Part shown: piece after piece, positions 13,501 through 26,739 of the stretch
Layout: every line of letters begins with the position of its first letter
Numbering within the stretch: the stretch's first letter is position 1
DNA from: Strigamia acuminata
Lineage: Eukaryota; Arthropoda; Chilopoda; Geophilomorpha; Linotaeniidae
DNA length: 64,000 nt
Direction of reading: 5' to 3'
Assembly: GCA_949358305.1 (NCBI GenBank)
Contig: OX442315.1
Coordinates: forward strand, 30,158,427 to 30,222,426
The notes under the pieces: generated by a model
Databases searched by the model: none
The model's input: only the letters and a program-made list of their open reading frames with translations
Told to the model about the DNA's origin: nothing
Program-made: the position numbers and the translations under genes

Positions 13501-16500
13501 ATAGCATCTTTCAGAAACTGTAGAAACGGAAATCACAATCAGAGGTTTTGAAGTGACTTTTGGTGTTTTCAACCAAATTTGCCACAGCCACACACGCGAA
13601 CATCCAATTGTCATGCATCTACCAAAAAAAACGTGAGTTAAAGCATATAATTGTGTTGAAAGACGTGGGTTTTAATCCGTTATTTGGCTGAAATTGAAAG
13701 AATTACTTATAAAGTTTCTAAACAAAACGAGCTAATCGCACGCACAATCTTGTTTAAAATCTTTGACTGCAACTGATGTATTATTGCGATACTCATATAG
13801 ATGAAAATACGTGTAGAATTTTTATTGTGGATGTGAATAATGTGCAAGATGTTCAACTGGTTAAATGATGCGCCAAATTTGCACTTGATTCCTCAGACGT
13901 AAATCCCAATTGATCGACTGCCGAAGTTTTCAAGAAATAAAAATGCCCAACAGTCTTAAAACTGATTAAACAAATCGAGATTCCACACTATACGTTTCAA
14001 ACAGTTTATTTTTGATTTGCCAATATCTTTTTTCACTCTCTCCAAAACTTGATGAAAATGCAAATCACGAACCATCTCCCCAATAGTAAAAACACGTCAA
14101 ATAGTAAACAAAAATTTCCCATTGGAACCACAGATGTCACATCATCAAATTCGCACTTTTCCACAATTCCACCTCTACCTGCTCCCATTACAAGACAGTA
14201 AAAATGAAAATCCCTCGACGGCATTCATTTAGCACTCGGAGCTTGGCCAAGGATATCCAGCTCGGACAATTGAAAAGAAAGCGAAAAAAAAGCATACACA
14301 TGATGTCATACTTGCTGCACATAATAATTTACAATTCAAGTCACGTGTCTCATGAAAAGAGTAAAATTAGTAGCACCCGAGGCCAATTACTGCTGTTGCT
14401 CGTCCCCCCTCGGGACTCATTGTCAACATTGGGCCACATGATTGGCTCTAATTGAGCGATAAATGCAACACCCTCACTCCACCTGGTCACGTGACGAGAA
14501 TGCACGAGATGACCCCCTTCAATTCCCCACCCTTCCCTCGAGGGATGATCGATATATCGGCCCCAAGAGATGGGACACCAGAACTGAATTAAGCTGCCAC
14601 GTGACTTTCTTAACTTTATTTTCGATATGTTTGCTTCGTAGCCCAAAGGTGGGTCGTCGAGTTTGAACCCGGAGCAAAAAATATTGGTCAAAACTCTCAT
14701 ATGGTCTCTAAATAGGCTTAATTTCGCGCATGCGGGTTGTTTATATATATTTTTTCTTCTTTTTTCTTTTCATTCTTTGATATTTTTTTTTACTCTTCCC
14801 CCTTTCGTGTAATAATGACATCACGGTGTTTCGGGGGGCTGTTGAAACGACGAATCGAAAGGTTTTTCCTCGGAGCGAAATCAGTGATGATCGCACGGGC
14901 GTGAAAATGAGCTAACATGCTAAAATAAAAAGTTGAAAAATTGTATCTTCGCTGCATTGCCCCCGAGTTGTGCCAGCTGGTGGCACCCAACGGAAATTCG
15001 CAAGCTACATAGTGTATATACACTTGAAAAAGAAAAGACTCATCGATCACTAAGCATTGATCGTGTCGATCTGATTGATTAGAAGGGGGAGTGAGGATAG
15101 AAAAATAAACAAGAGGTAGATTGAAGAATCGTGTTGGCCGTCGAAATGGCCGACACTTAACGGCGACAATGGCTGATGTTTACAATAAACTGCAATGCTG
15201 GGGAGAAAGAAGTAGACTATAGAGAGTTAAGTGTAAGCTTTTACTTCAATGCGCGTGGATTGGTCTGGTCAAAGAATGAAAATGTGAACTTCTATATTAG
15301 AACTTACATACTCAAGTTACAGTTTTGTAACACTTTGCAAGGGAAATATATAAAGTAAGTAAAAACATTTAGTTTATTTTTCTGGTAAATACGACGACTG
15401 CGCAAATGGCAATGCGCAAAACACCAAAAGTCTACCTCGTAAGGATGAAATTTTGTTTTTCGAATTGTTTTTTTTTGCAAATAACGATCATGTTTGTATG
15501 ATCAACTTTCTAGAAAAGTAAAATTGGGATTTTCACTTTTTTTGGGAAACTGCTTATAATAACAATTTGTGTAATTAAAGGGCAACCTGCCAATGCTTTT
15601 TACATTTAATTTAAATATTTTTATGGCCAAATTATTATTTTTGCAGTTAAAATCGGCTTTGGCTCAACTAACCAACAAGATATCCAGCACAAGTGTCATT
15701 TATTCCTTCTAGATTTTTGCACCATGACTTAGCAACAAGAAAAATAAACAACAAACTCACTTTTGCACTCGAAGCATATATTGCACACCTAATGGAGAAC
15801 ATTTATCCCACCTTTCACTACACAATGCATATCACAAAATACCGCCCGTAAAAAATCTAAATTTCCAGAAAAATAGCCAAAAATTATACATATTGATGAA
15901 TAAATTTAAAAAAAAAAAATTTTTTTTAAAAAAAATAACTGCACACAAAAATCAGTGCAACAAAAATCTTCTCTTTATTTAATCGAAAAGTCAAAGAAAT
16001 AGCGGTTCGTGACATCATTCCATAACTCAATGTCAGTTTGAATCTTTTATGACGCCTGAAGTATGAAATATCATGTCTTTCTTTTATTTTTTTTTAAAAA
16101 AAAAACCAAAAAAAAAAAAAAAAAAAAAGACAAAGAAAATACTGTATTTAATTAATGAATTTCAACACCTGTAATAAGCTAATAAGCCGTCGGAAAGAAA
16201 CGAGCACGAAAAGGAAAAGCAAAAAGCGAAAAAACGTTAAATGAAAATTTATCACGGCTGCAGAAAAATATGTCGAGAATGAATTCCGCAGAACTGTAGT
16301 CCACCTGTCCAGGTGTCTGGCCCATTCGGACGCCCCGAGGTGCGTCCAATGCTCAGTCAAGAAGCTGCGAGGTGCAAATCAAAGACAAGAATGCGCGTCC
16401 GGCCAAAAGGGCACCATCTATCATCGGATTTGCTCGCAGACCCCTCCGACACATCCCCACACCTGCTCAACTAACTCAGCTATCTTGTCACACCGCCAGA

Positions 16501-19030
16501 TATTAACCAACAAGTGGAAAACTATTCTCAAAAGGGTTTCCACGATGCGAAAAAGCGAAAAAGGAAAAAATCGACAACACTCCATCTTACCCACCCCTAC
16601 TGCGCATGCGAGCAGCTCAAGTGTGAAACCCTGCAGCGTATCTCTTCGGCATATCGAGGTTTTTACACTTAACTCATGACCCCGTCGTCATGGAGCCACC
16701 GCGTCTCGATTCCCTCTGTCCCCCATCCCTCGACCACAAAAGACGCCTCCCTCAGATCCCCTTTTGGATTCTCGTCAACCCTCGGAAACTTCTGAGTGGT
16801 TATACAAACAAGGAGAGGGTGTGAGGAGGTCAGTGGGGAGTTTGTGTGTGTGGGGGGTGCTTGTCAAGATGACCACGCCTTTTTTTCTTACCTGATGTAG
16901 TCTGCTTTGCAGTAAATGTTGTCTTCTTTGATGAAGCAAGATGGCTGACGGTCTAGTGCGGATTGACATACGGTGCACCGGAGACACCGAGCGTGCCAGG
17001 AGCGGCCGCTCACCTTGAGCAAGTATCGGTCGGTGATGAGATTGCCACATGCTGAACAAAGTTCCGTTTCCATCTAATCAAAAGTGGGAGAATCAATTCA
17101 TGTTTTTTAAAATTTTTTTTATTTTTTTTTATGTTTAAAAAAGTCAATAAAGCTCCGGTTAAGTTGAGTTGTCAAAAATTTAATTTTTATATTTTTTTTT
17201 GAACCTTCGAAATAAGTCGTTAAAAATTTATTAAAAATTCCCACGTTTAAATGGGAAATTAAATGTTTTTTGCCACCTGAATTCCTACCATTTGTATTCG
17301 GTATTTATACAAAACGGAATTTAAATTTTCCCACAATTTAATCCCGACTCATATTTTAATGCTTTTTCACTGTTAGATGTCACATTAATAATTCATTTCT
17401 TTATTTCATATACGATTTTGTATTAAAACACATTCCCTTAATAACAATTTTCTCGATATAAGCATTACATTTGGTGTGTGTGTACAGAAAAGCAAACGAA
17501 ACATTAAAATATAAAAATTGAGTTGGCTATGACGCATGCGCAGACTATCCAAACAAACCTTTATCCCTTCCCATGTTAAATCACACACAAACACTAGTTA
17601 AACTTTGCTTACATGCACATAAAACTCTAATTTCTGATTTCAGACTTATAATAATAACCAATAAATAAACCATTCTAAAAAAAAAGAAGATTTTTCTCAT
17701 TCCAAACCGTTGCAATAAGTTGAGCAACATAAACCAACCTTTCCCTCGGGTGTACCAAATGACCATCCATTCAGTTGTCTTCATCCAACTCCTACACACC
17801 TCGATCCCTAACCCTCATCTGACTCCTTCGTCTCTCTTGGTCACGACGCATGCGCAATTAACGCCGACTACGACGATATTTCATGCATGTCTCTGTGGGA
17901 TGCCACCACTTAAGAGCCCGCCGACTCGCTCCTACCGCTCGTGGCCCCAGGTGCTACGCAAAAACGGGTATACGCACACAAAAAAACATCATTACGGGTA
18001 CCAAATACCTTCAAACTGGTATAAATGACCACATACAACGTAAAAGTTAAATAACAAATTGCGGATTCTTCGAATAATTGCGCCGCATTACAGCAACCTC
18101 CCATTGCGGAGGCGGGAGGGAGAGGGGGCGGCGGGGAACAATTAAAACACACCTGTAAGTGTTCACTGTTGCTGACATAAGTGGATTGACACATTGCCCC
18201 AGTGTGGCCAGGTGTGGGGGGTCAAACGCCCAGCCGGCAAATAATTACAATTTTTTTTTTATCTTTTTGTTTCTTATAGACCGCTATCACTGTCTTAAAG
18301 TTGTTCCCTCCTTTTGGGAACATCATTCATTCACGCGCCTGTCATGGAGCCAGGCGCGAAATAATTAGGCGCCGTCTCACTTGATTTTATTTATTTAGCC
18401 ATTTGTTTTTTAATATTTCTTGTATTTTTTTTTTAATTTACAATTTATTTCTTTTTTGAAAAAAATAAAAATAAAAATTTTTAAAAAAATTATTTAAACG
18501 ATCAAATTTGATTTCCAATTATTCCAATTTATTATTATTTTTTGTTTTTTTTTATAAAAATTTTTTTTTTGGTTATTTGTATTTAAATATTTAAATATTT
18601 ACTAATCAAAGAGAGAAAAAGCGACATTTTGTTTGTTCAAAATTCGCACTCAATCCTTTAATACCAAACAACAACAACTCCGAACGGGGGGATTCAATTT
18701 CATTTGACCCAAGGGAGGAGCGCGAGCGTCCTAAACACCAACTCAACTCAATTATCAACTCCATTAACACACCCACACCAAACGCTTCATATCAACCGAA
18801 AAATACCCCATAGCTACGAAACTGATCTATATTCATAGATGAGAAATCAAATTAACAGTAAAAGGATTCCGAATCGATTAAAAACCTGAGAAAATCATAA
18901 TTCACAGCAAATAAATTTTAAAAATAAATATAAATAAATAAATAAAAAAACCTACATTTAAATCTCGTACCTTCATGATGCTAACTGTCATCTGGTCGCT
19001 GTTTGTGAGGCCCAAATCTCGCTCCGACAT
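4592..19030 (-). CDS. Awh: LIM-homeodomain transcription factor of the Arrowhead/Lhx6/8 group
   Basis: Minus-strand coding exons are 19030-18971, 17073-16892, 13292-13075, 9019-8774 and probably 4692-4592. Splice phases agree throughout and give 268 residues, close to what I recall for Drosophila Arrowhead. Residues 1-20 are a short leader. Two LIM domains follow: CSAC...HARC...CTVC...C and CAKC...HLAC...CDSC...C zinc ligands. An exon then encodes the whole homeodomain, starting [19 protein letters not shown] and containing [12 protein letters not shown] in recognition helix 3, with the [13 protein letters not shown] segment typical of Arrowhead. The long introns (1.9, 3.6, 4.1 and 4.1 kb) contrast with the 60-100-base introns of neighbouring housekeeping genes, as is usual for developmental regulators. 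The last exon is uncertain: the phase-matched frame stops at 4592, while an overlapping frame stays open to 4479. Arrowhead proteins control specification of imaginal and neuronal cells; the role here is inferred. Confidence 0.88.
4693..8773 (-). other. Fourth intron of the Arrowhead-like gene
   Basis: This 4.1-kb intron is mostly AT rich. It contains a degraded hAT-type MITE (4962-5257), a GC-richer block at about 6,850-7,700 with a perfect TGCGCATGCGC palindrome at 7159-7169, a purine/pyrimidine run (7388-7450, A-rich then CT repeats) and a short TTA microsatellite (8528-8545). I found no convincing additional exon, but a small one could be missed. Confidence 0.45.
4962..5257. mobile_element. 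Degraded hAT-type MITE
   Basis: The left end reads AAGGCCGGATTAAG and the right end, read on the other strand, CAGGGTCGGATTAAT. Together they form an imperfect terminal inverted repeat of the CAGGGNCGGATTAA type common at hAT element ends. There is no coding capacity, and I could not find an intact 8-bp target duplication, so the copy is old. Confidence 0.5.
9020..13074 (-). other. Third intron of the Arrowhead-like gene
   Basis: This 4.1-kb intron begins just upstream of the homeodomain exon and contains a well-preserved hAT-type MITE (9117-9281). A GC-richer stretch at about 9,440-9,850 includes a CACGTG E-box and homeodomain-like TTAATTAA sites. Long AT-rich tracts fill 10,100-12,400, and ACGCATGCGC is found at 12840-12849. 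I see no coding exon. Confidence 0.45.
9117..9281. mobile_element. hAT-type MITE with intact target duplication
   Basis: The element starts CAGGGCTGGACTGG and ends with CCAGTCCAGCACTG, an imperfect terminal inverted repeat with the CAG...CTG ends of hAT transposons. It is flanked by a perfect 8-bp duplication GTTCTGCT (9109-9116 and 9282-9289), the hAT target-site length. At 165 bp and with high GC it has no coding capacity, so an autonomous partner elsewhere must have moved it. Confidence 0.88.
13293..16891 (-). other. Second intron of the Arrowhead-like gene
   Basis: This 3.6-kb intron separates the two LIM-domain exons. GC-richer islands occur at about 14,200-14,700 and 16,300-16,880, with GCGCATGCGG at 14726-14735 and TGCGCATGCG at 16601-16610. 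Poly-A/poly-T blocks lie around 15,910 and 16,080-16,130. I see no exon or transposon here. Confidence 0.4.
17074..18970 (-). other. First intron of the Arrowhead-like gene
   Basis: This 1.9-kb intron separates the 20-residue leader exon from the first LIM exon. It holds two copies of ACGCATGCG (17532-17540 and 17846-17854), a G-rich block near 18,110-18,135 and AT-rich filler. No coding exon is visible. Confidence 0.4.
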
Positions 19031-22000
19031 GAGATGGACCCCGTTGGCGGATCCTTTCCAGACGCCAGCGTCTCGTCCGACTCACCAGCGTTACTCGGTG
19101 GCAACTCGCGCCTCATTCCACATGTGAGCGTCAATCAAAAGGCGGAGCTCCAACCGCAGCGGGTCGGATGAGGGAGCAACGCGAGCCGCCATTGGCCGAA
19201 CGCGCACAACCGAGGCGGAGTCAAATTTCGACGAGCAAAAGTGTGACTGGGGCGGGGTCGCCGTGCGGGGGTGGAGAGGGCAATGAAACCAGAGATGGGA
19301 TGCTACTGAAGGAGTTTGCCGAACCGACTTAAGGGTGTTGTCCAGCCAACGCGTTTAAAGATGGCCGAAACCGAGGTCAGTATATACACGTAATCATAAT
19401 ACAAGAAATGTCTGAATGGCGCGTTTATGTATAAATAACAAGTGGCCAAAGAACAAAAAAAAGACCACACGCGTCCTTTATGCTTATTATGTCAAACACA
19501 ATGCGTAACTCGTCCATGTACATCACACCCTTTGACGTGGCGCCTCAGATGGCGACCATACGTCTGGACGTCGAACAATCGGCCACAAAAGGACAGTTTG
19601 GCGTGAAAAGTCCAAGCAGAAAGCCTTGCTTGCATGTGGTTGCGGTCCAAGAGCATTCATCCATAATAAGTGCACTCGATTTGATGGACTTCCAAGTCAA
19701 GAAGGGGGTCCGGCAACCAAAGACCCCCAGAGAGAAAGCGCGAGAGAGAAGAGAGGGGGTTTAACGGTTAAATAGGGTGGTGTAGGTTCGGGCAAGGCGA
19801 CATATAGGTTCCAAGGTGATGCTGCAGGCCTGCAGCTGTTCATTTTCTAATATGTGCTCACTCGTCTTACATGAAGACGAAAAGATCTTTCTTGCGGGCT
19901 AATATCTTGAATTTCTTCCATTGGCCAATTTCCTTCTGGTGAGTTGGCAACAACAAGTTTTTGGCACCGCTTGGCCAACTTTTGGGCGCCCCTCTTTTTT
20001 CTTTTGTAGCCCGCATCTGCCTTATGGACTTGGTGATGGAGTCGGCGCCATTCAATTGGCTGATAGGCGCAGTAAAATATGGCGTCATGGTGGGCAGATT
20101 GAGTTACCGACCAAAAGAGGGAGAGAAAGACACTCGCAGTTCCCCTCTCACCTCCAGATTTATAGTTGAAGGGGGAGTGACGCTTGTCGTGGTTAGCCGC
20201 CATCGTTCCAGTCGACCTGTTGCCAAAATGGACGACCAGGGGGGTGAAGTGGACAAGAGTTTTTACAAGAAAAACCCACCACAAACCAGAGTGGACATTC
20301 AAAGGAAAACGCCAGATTCGGACGCATTTCAGCGTGATAAAATGGATAAACAAGACAGTTTAAATTACTCTGCAAAAGAGTTTTGGGTAACCGAGTTAAA
20401 CCGCTTCCGAGGTAAACCAACACCGAATATAACAATAAAACACGACTTTTTGGAATGCGATATCAATGTTTTGATTTGACATTTGATTTAATAGATCAGC
20501 ACACCTTTTCTATTCTAAAACAAGTTTTATATATAGGACCAACTTGAGCAAAGGAATCGGATATATAGACCAATAACTTGTCTGACTTCTAAAAATCGGA
20601 TTTTCAAACCCGTTTAACTTCTATTCCAAATGATTTGAATACATCACCCATCACATCAATAATTTTCAATACAACGGCTTTAATGAATGTCTACAACAAT
20701 GATTTAAGCAGTTAATTGATTTCTAACACGTGTTTTTAACCAAACAATATATTTAAATGAATTTCTCATTTAAATACTCGTGTAAATCGATTCAAACAAT
20801 CGTTTACAAGTCCAATTGAATGCGCCTATTGCATTATCTTGCAGATGTGGTCGGAATGTTCGAATTTGGCAAACCAATCTTTATAGATCATCAATAAATT
20901 GTGCAAAAGTTGTTTATTGGATTTTCCTTTAAATTTGCGACCGATATTTCTTTTATCGAATCAAACAAAAGGATTCGATGGCGGAAAAGAAACGGATAAA
21001 TTGCCGTTACGAGATAGAAATCGCAGATGGTCGAAAAGATAGAAATGTCACCAGAATATAAAATAGTGGGCAATGCACAATTTCTTCTTGCTAAAAAAAG
21101 AATTAGATTTGACAAAGACATCAAACAATTCGCCTCCCCTTTTTAGAGCAGGGGACATTAGCACGCGACACTAATTTGCATAATGACCCCTAATTACCCT
21201 TTCATTTGTGACAACTTCAAGATGAAGAGGGATGAAGGCGAATTGGGACTCGGGAAAACTACGACGGAAGGAAATTGTGGGTGTAATTTCGGCATGGCAC
21301 GTGCACGTCGAGTGGGCGCAATTACGCGCGCGCCTTCACCGATTAAGCTTCAATTAGGGGAACTACGAACAAAGGCAAGTGCGGGGGAGGAGCCATCAAA
21401 AGCCCCCTTTCCCTCATCACCTGCTCCTCCCTCACAGCGCCCCCTTGTCTTCACCGCATGACATAAGCCCACACTTTTAACCCCAATTCACCATCGCAAC
21501 AATTTGACTCAAATTTACACCACTTTTAACGGCTACCAATCGTGTTTAGGGTCTTTACAACAATAACAAACGCATAAAAATGACATTCAATCTTAGAATC
21601 CTATCTTTATTGTTCGCTAAACAGATTGTTGCAATTTAAAAGAAACTATATAAAAACATTTAAACAACTGTAAAAACAACTGCAAAATCCTCGTTTTAGA
21701 CGTCACAGAAACGATGTACACTCGCGTAAATGTTTTACACTCGTTCGAAGATCCATTTTTGCGGGGTCGCTTCACCCAACACGTTTTATCGACTCTATTT
21801 CCACCATAAAATATATTTTTTAACCATATTATAAGGGAATTGTTCTCAACAACAAAAAATTGCTCGTTGGATATCCCGAAAATCCATTGTTTGTTGCATA
21901 ATACGTCCATAAAGCATTGAAATGAGTGTACAACAATTACTAGCGTTGACATTTCATTGTTTTACATGCAAAACAAGCGTTAGGAAACCAACCCTTCCGA

Positions 22001-25000
22001 TCATCTATTTACAAGTGATGTTTATAAATAAAATAATAGCAAAAATGAGTCTGTAAAGACAGTTTACAAGAGGGTTCAGGAGGGATGTCATTGACACCAG
22101 GGACATCTTGGAATGCAGGTGAGTGTCAATTGGCTACCCTCTAAGTCATTAATCATCGAGTCTTGTCACCTATTTATCATACAAGGCGTCACTGGGGGGT
22201 ACAAGATGAGGGGCGCGTGTCCATCAGGGGGCACCAGGGGGTTCAGAAGTATAAGGGGACTTTACATAAACCATGTGTTTATATGTGTCCACTTTTTTCC
22301 TACCTCTTTTGTACTAATCCATTGTTATTTATGCTACAATAAATCATGCAAAACATCATTTCCGGTTTGCAATTTTTCTGCGACTTGCCGCCTCGTGAAT
22401 CATGTTTTTTCTACACACAAGGGTGAAAAATAGTCCTAAATATTTTTTCTTCATTTAAATCATTACAAGTTGCACACTTTTAAAGCGAAACTCAACTTTA
22501 GAGTCATCACCGCATTCCGAATGTCATGCAGAGTTCCAGCAGCTGAAGAACAATTTTTACGACTTTTCACTTTAATCGAGTATATCGTTTCACTTCTTCT
22601 TTTTTAATTTTTTTTTATTATTAATTTTTGTTACCTTTTCCCTTTTAATCATTCCCTACATTTCCGATAATAAAATTAGCATGATTATCATAATGAATAT
22701 ACAAGTAGAGTAGGGGGGGTGTCGAGACATTATACATTTTTTTCTCCACCTATGCAAATACGTCGGTTTTGTGGATAAAAATTTTGAGTTCATTCTATAC
22801 ATAAAAATAACCTTGACTCAAGGAACCGTCATATTCAAGTGGAAGTGGATTCTTCACCTAGCAATAAAAAAATATTTTCCTATTTATTATATTGCATAAT
22901 AATAATAATATTCATTTAAAAGCAAAATGAAATATTGCAATTTAAATAATAATACATTTTTTTTCTTTCAAAATCCATTTCAGTCGAAATCGTTTTACGA
23001 TATCAGGAAGATGCGAGAGCAAAAGTTCAATTTATTGTCGTAGGTGTTGGTTTGTCTGTGCACGCATGCGCAAAATTCTTGTGTATTTAAGCTAAGGTGC
23101 AAGTCATAAGTGGGTGGATCAAATAGCAACAATTGGTGCTTAATGAATTATGAAAAATGAAGATAGCAAAGATGGCACTTTTTTTCTTTTACCTGGTGAT
23201 GTAAGGGGCCGTTTGGGCCATTGTCAGGAAGATGTCTTATATAGTTCAGTCGCTTTGACTAAAACGTGGTCAATTTCGTTTGGCGGAAAATTCTAGAAAA
23301 ATAAAATTTTTTTAAAATACAAACAAAAAATGCATCAAAATTCAGGACAAATGCAGATTGGGTCCACGAATAACTTTATATACAGTTCCGGAATGTATAA
23401 ATTGTTAATAAAACTCTTTAAAAAGCGTATTTAAAATTCATATTATTTGCTTAGCGTGCAGTTCATATACAAATTTTAACCACACAATAATTGCAACCTT
23501 CAAACACTCCATAAGGAAAGTGAATTTCCTCAAACTAACGCTTTAACTTTTATATTTCTCAATTTGGAAAAAAAAAAAAAAAAGAGATTCATTGCCAGTG
23601 TAGAGAAGCACTCATTAGTGACTGTTAAGTGTCTGCAAAGCAATAAATTTCACCTTTACAATTTCATTTTAAATTGGTTTACGCAGAACCGTCGCTGTAC
23701 AATCGCAATATGTGATTAAAATTACAAAAAAAAAAAAAAATTAAAAAAAAAATTGTAAATTTTTTTTTTTTTTACTGTAAATGCCTTCAATTTTAAAGTC
23801 ACACGTGGTTTATTTTGTTTATCCGCGAAGAAACTGTTAAAAACCACCATTTTTAGACATTTTCCGTGCCCAAATGGATTTCCAGAACTCATTTCCAGTT
23901 TTTTATTCTCCAATTTCTCAATATTCTTTAAAAATAATAATAATAGCAATAATAAAAAAAAATTCCACGTCTGGAAAATTTTCTATGAAAATAAAAAAAT
24001 TGCAGCTTGCCGAATGTCGCGTTGTCATGGTTACCCAGATATGTGGTGTTTACCATTCTGAGTAAGTAGTGCGGGGGCAGAGTGGGAGGATGGTGAAGAT
24101 GTTTTCCAGTGAATAATCACGTGATTACAGGCTCCACTGTTGACAGCCCCTTCCAATTGAATCTTCAATGAAACACAGTTTGTTGAGGGGCAGGATGGAT
24201 GAGGAGGGAGCTAGGCGGGGTGCATGACCCACTAAAACACGAGGGTGGACTGCTCACAATCATTAATCCTTTAAGCACTCAATTTTTATATTTTTACAAA
24301 TAAAAAAATATAAAAATATAAAAATTTCTTCCAAACACACCAAAAAGCAAACAAACGGCATCCATTTCCCATTTTTCCTTTTGTATTTCTATATAAACGG
24401 TTATTTTTTGATGAAAAATTCAAAGCATACACCCAACTCCACCCTAGAGAGAAATTCAAATATGGCGACTGAACAGTAAGCCGAAAACCATCTCAGGTAA
24501 CAAAAATCAAAAGTGCCTACTCCAAATGTGGTCAAAATCCCCCATGGAGACCGACAAACACATACAAAGTTAAAATCCACAGCTGGACGTAGGAGCGAGG
24601 AAGAAGGGCATCCGCAACCATCATCCATAATTCAGCTCACGTCCACTACATTCCTTGTGGCGCTTTCAGATTACGATCACAACATGGTGACCAAACTGAG
24701 TCACATACACATCTATTCATCCATTATATTGGTCACAGCAATAGATGAGGCTTTGAATTTCAATTAAGTGGCGAGGAAACTGATGAGGAGAAAGAAATTG
24801 GATCAAATCTACCCCTATTGTTGTTGTGGGCCTTAAAGGGTAATGGCTACACTTTCATTCCAGCCGTATTGATTTTTTCTTTCCGTTTTCAAATACTATT
24901 TAAACTTCAGTCTATACAGGTAATCAATCACGCGTGATTAATTCTCGTTTGTTTTACCTATTTGATTAATCGTAGAGATTGAGCAGTGAATACTGACCCT

Positions 25001-25413
25001 TTGAATCGTAATAGAATTTTTTTTGGCCAAATTATAACTTACATATATTTTTTTTAATGAAAATTAATGAAAATTTATAAACGGTTTTCGCGTGTGCAGT
25101 CGTTTTATTCCCTCAGCCCAAAGTCGTTAAATTTCTGAGAAAATTTATTATTCATGTAATTTGCGAGTTTTTCACCGTTTTAAATTAAAATCCAAATCCA
25201 AAATATGGCGTAACCAATTTTTGAGTTGTTTATTTTACTTCTATGCATTTTTTTCCTCCTTCTTCTTTTTTATCAATAAAAAACTCGAAATATTTGAAAA
25301 ATTTCAAGAAAAACTCGAAAAATTGAGTAATAAAAATACGATTATGGCGCCATCTACCGGCGTCGATCGGAAGTTAACGCATTAAGCACCGCCTAGTGAC
25401 AAAAATAAAAAAA
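19031..25413. other. Gene-poor intergenic region upstream of the Arrowhead-like gene
   Basis: The 19,031-19,350 part is GC rich and is the likely Arrowhead promoter and 5' untranslated region. A second GC-richer stretch runs from about 19,480 to 20,420 and contains a possible plus-strand coding exon (20228-20411). A third GC-rich island is at 21,140-21,470. The rest is AT-rich sequence with poly-A/T tracts, with ACGCATGCGC at 23062-23071. I see no transposon or RNA gene. Confidence 0.4.
20228..20411 (+). CDS. Possible first coding exon of an unrecognised gene
   Basis: An ATG in a good context (caaaATGG) opens a frame of about 61 residues, hydrophilic and rich in K, D and Q. It ends at a consensus donor (CGAG followed by GTAAAC). 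It contains the segment AKEFWVTELNRFR. I do not recognise the protein and found no matching downstream exon, so it could be chance. The opposite strand is also open here, as is common in GC-richer sequence. Confidence 0.25.
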
Positions 25414-26705
25414 TTAAAAACTGACCTGTAGCATCTTCATATTGGTAGAAAAATCACTTTCTAAGATTCTGTCACGTAGAACACTGTATTAAACAAACTG
25501 ATTAAATAAATATCAAAAACATCGTTTAAAAAACAACGTACAACAACATGGAGCAACAAACGTGGAGTAAAAAGGTAAATCTCTTCTCATCAGCGAACAA
25601 TGAATCCCAAACTCGAATAACATCTAAAAAAAACGAAAAATTATTACAGATGAAAATAAAAAATAACATTTTCCCATTCTTTCCTCACCTGGAAGTGGAA
25701 ATTCTTGCGAAAGTAACAGCGTGAGCCACCGAAAACTAAAAAACTGCGGTTTTAGTTCTTGTTGCTCCAATTGCTTCCACAATTGGAAATCATTCTCGCG
25801 CACTGCGTTCATAAGTCTGTTCATCAACCCAACGATACCGTAGTCAGAATCGTCGAGTGTTTTGATAAAAAAATCTCGAATTTCGGACATCAAGTTGGTA
25901 AAGCAGAAAAAAGTGTCCGCTTCAGCAAACTCTGTAAAACAACATTAAATAAATCGCACAAAACAAATTCAATTCAAATTCAATTCAACCTCGCCATTCG
26001 TTGTTTGGATTTGACGCAAACGTGTAATAAATTGGTCCAACTATTTCGTTCATTCCTTGTACGTAACTTTGTCCGGGATTTAATTTTGCATAGATAAACA
26101 AAATACGTTCAACGACTTCCCAATGCGCCTCATGGCCTTCCGGAAGCGGCGCGTATTCTTCGTTCGTTTTCTTTTTGGTCAACGTAAGCTGAAATATCAA
26201 CAAAACAAATACAAATATTGAACATTAATTCCGCTTCTCCGCTTACTTTAGACATTCCTAGACCTTTTCTAGTCACGTTTGCGTAATTGAGCACAGAAAA
26301 CTCCACCCTTTTGTGCAATCTCAAATGATTACAAACAGTAACCTTTTCGTGAGGAAATTCTGTTGCTTGTTGAAAAAATGATATGTCGGGACAAAGACGC
26401 CTAAATTTAATTAAACAAATTCAACTAAACCGAATACGAGAACCTTTTTTCGCGTCTTTACCTGACGTCTTTATCGATTTGCAACAAAACTTCATTATCT
26501 TTGAAGTATTTTTGCCATTTACTGTCAGGATTCGGATTAAGAGGCTTAAAAAACAAACAATTTTTAAGTCAAATTATGTTAAAAATTAAATTTTTTGCAC
26601 ACAATCTTTACATGATCGTCACAAAAATTTTCCGGGCTTTCCGGGTCGTTCTCACTCGAGTGAGTAAACACCATTTCATCCACAAAATGCATGTAGAGTT
26701 GTCTA

Positions 26706-26739
<34 letters not shown>

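Noticed and set aside
19847-20353. 168-codon minus-strand frame
   Set aside because: No family resemblance, and the opposite strand is also open; GC-richer DNA gives such frames by chance.
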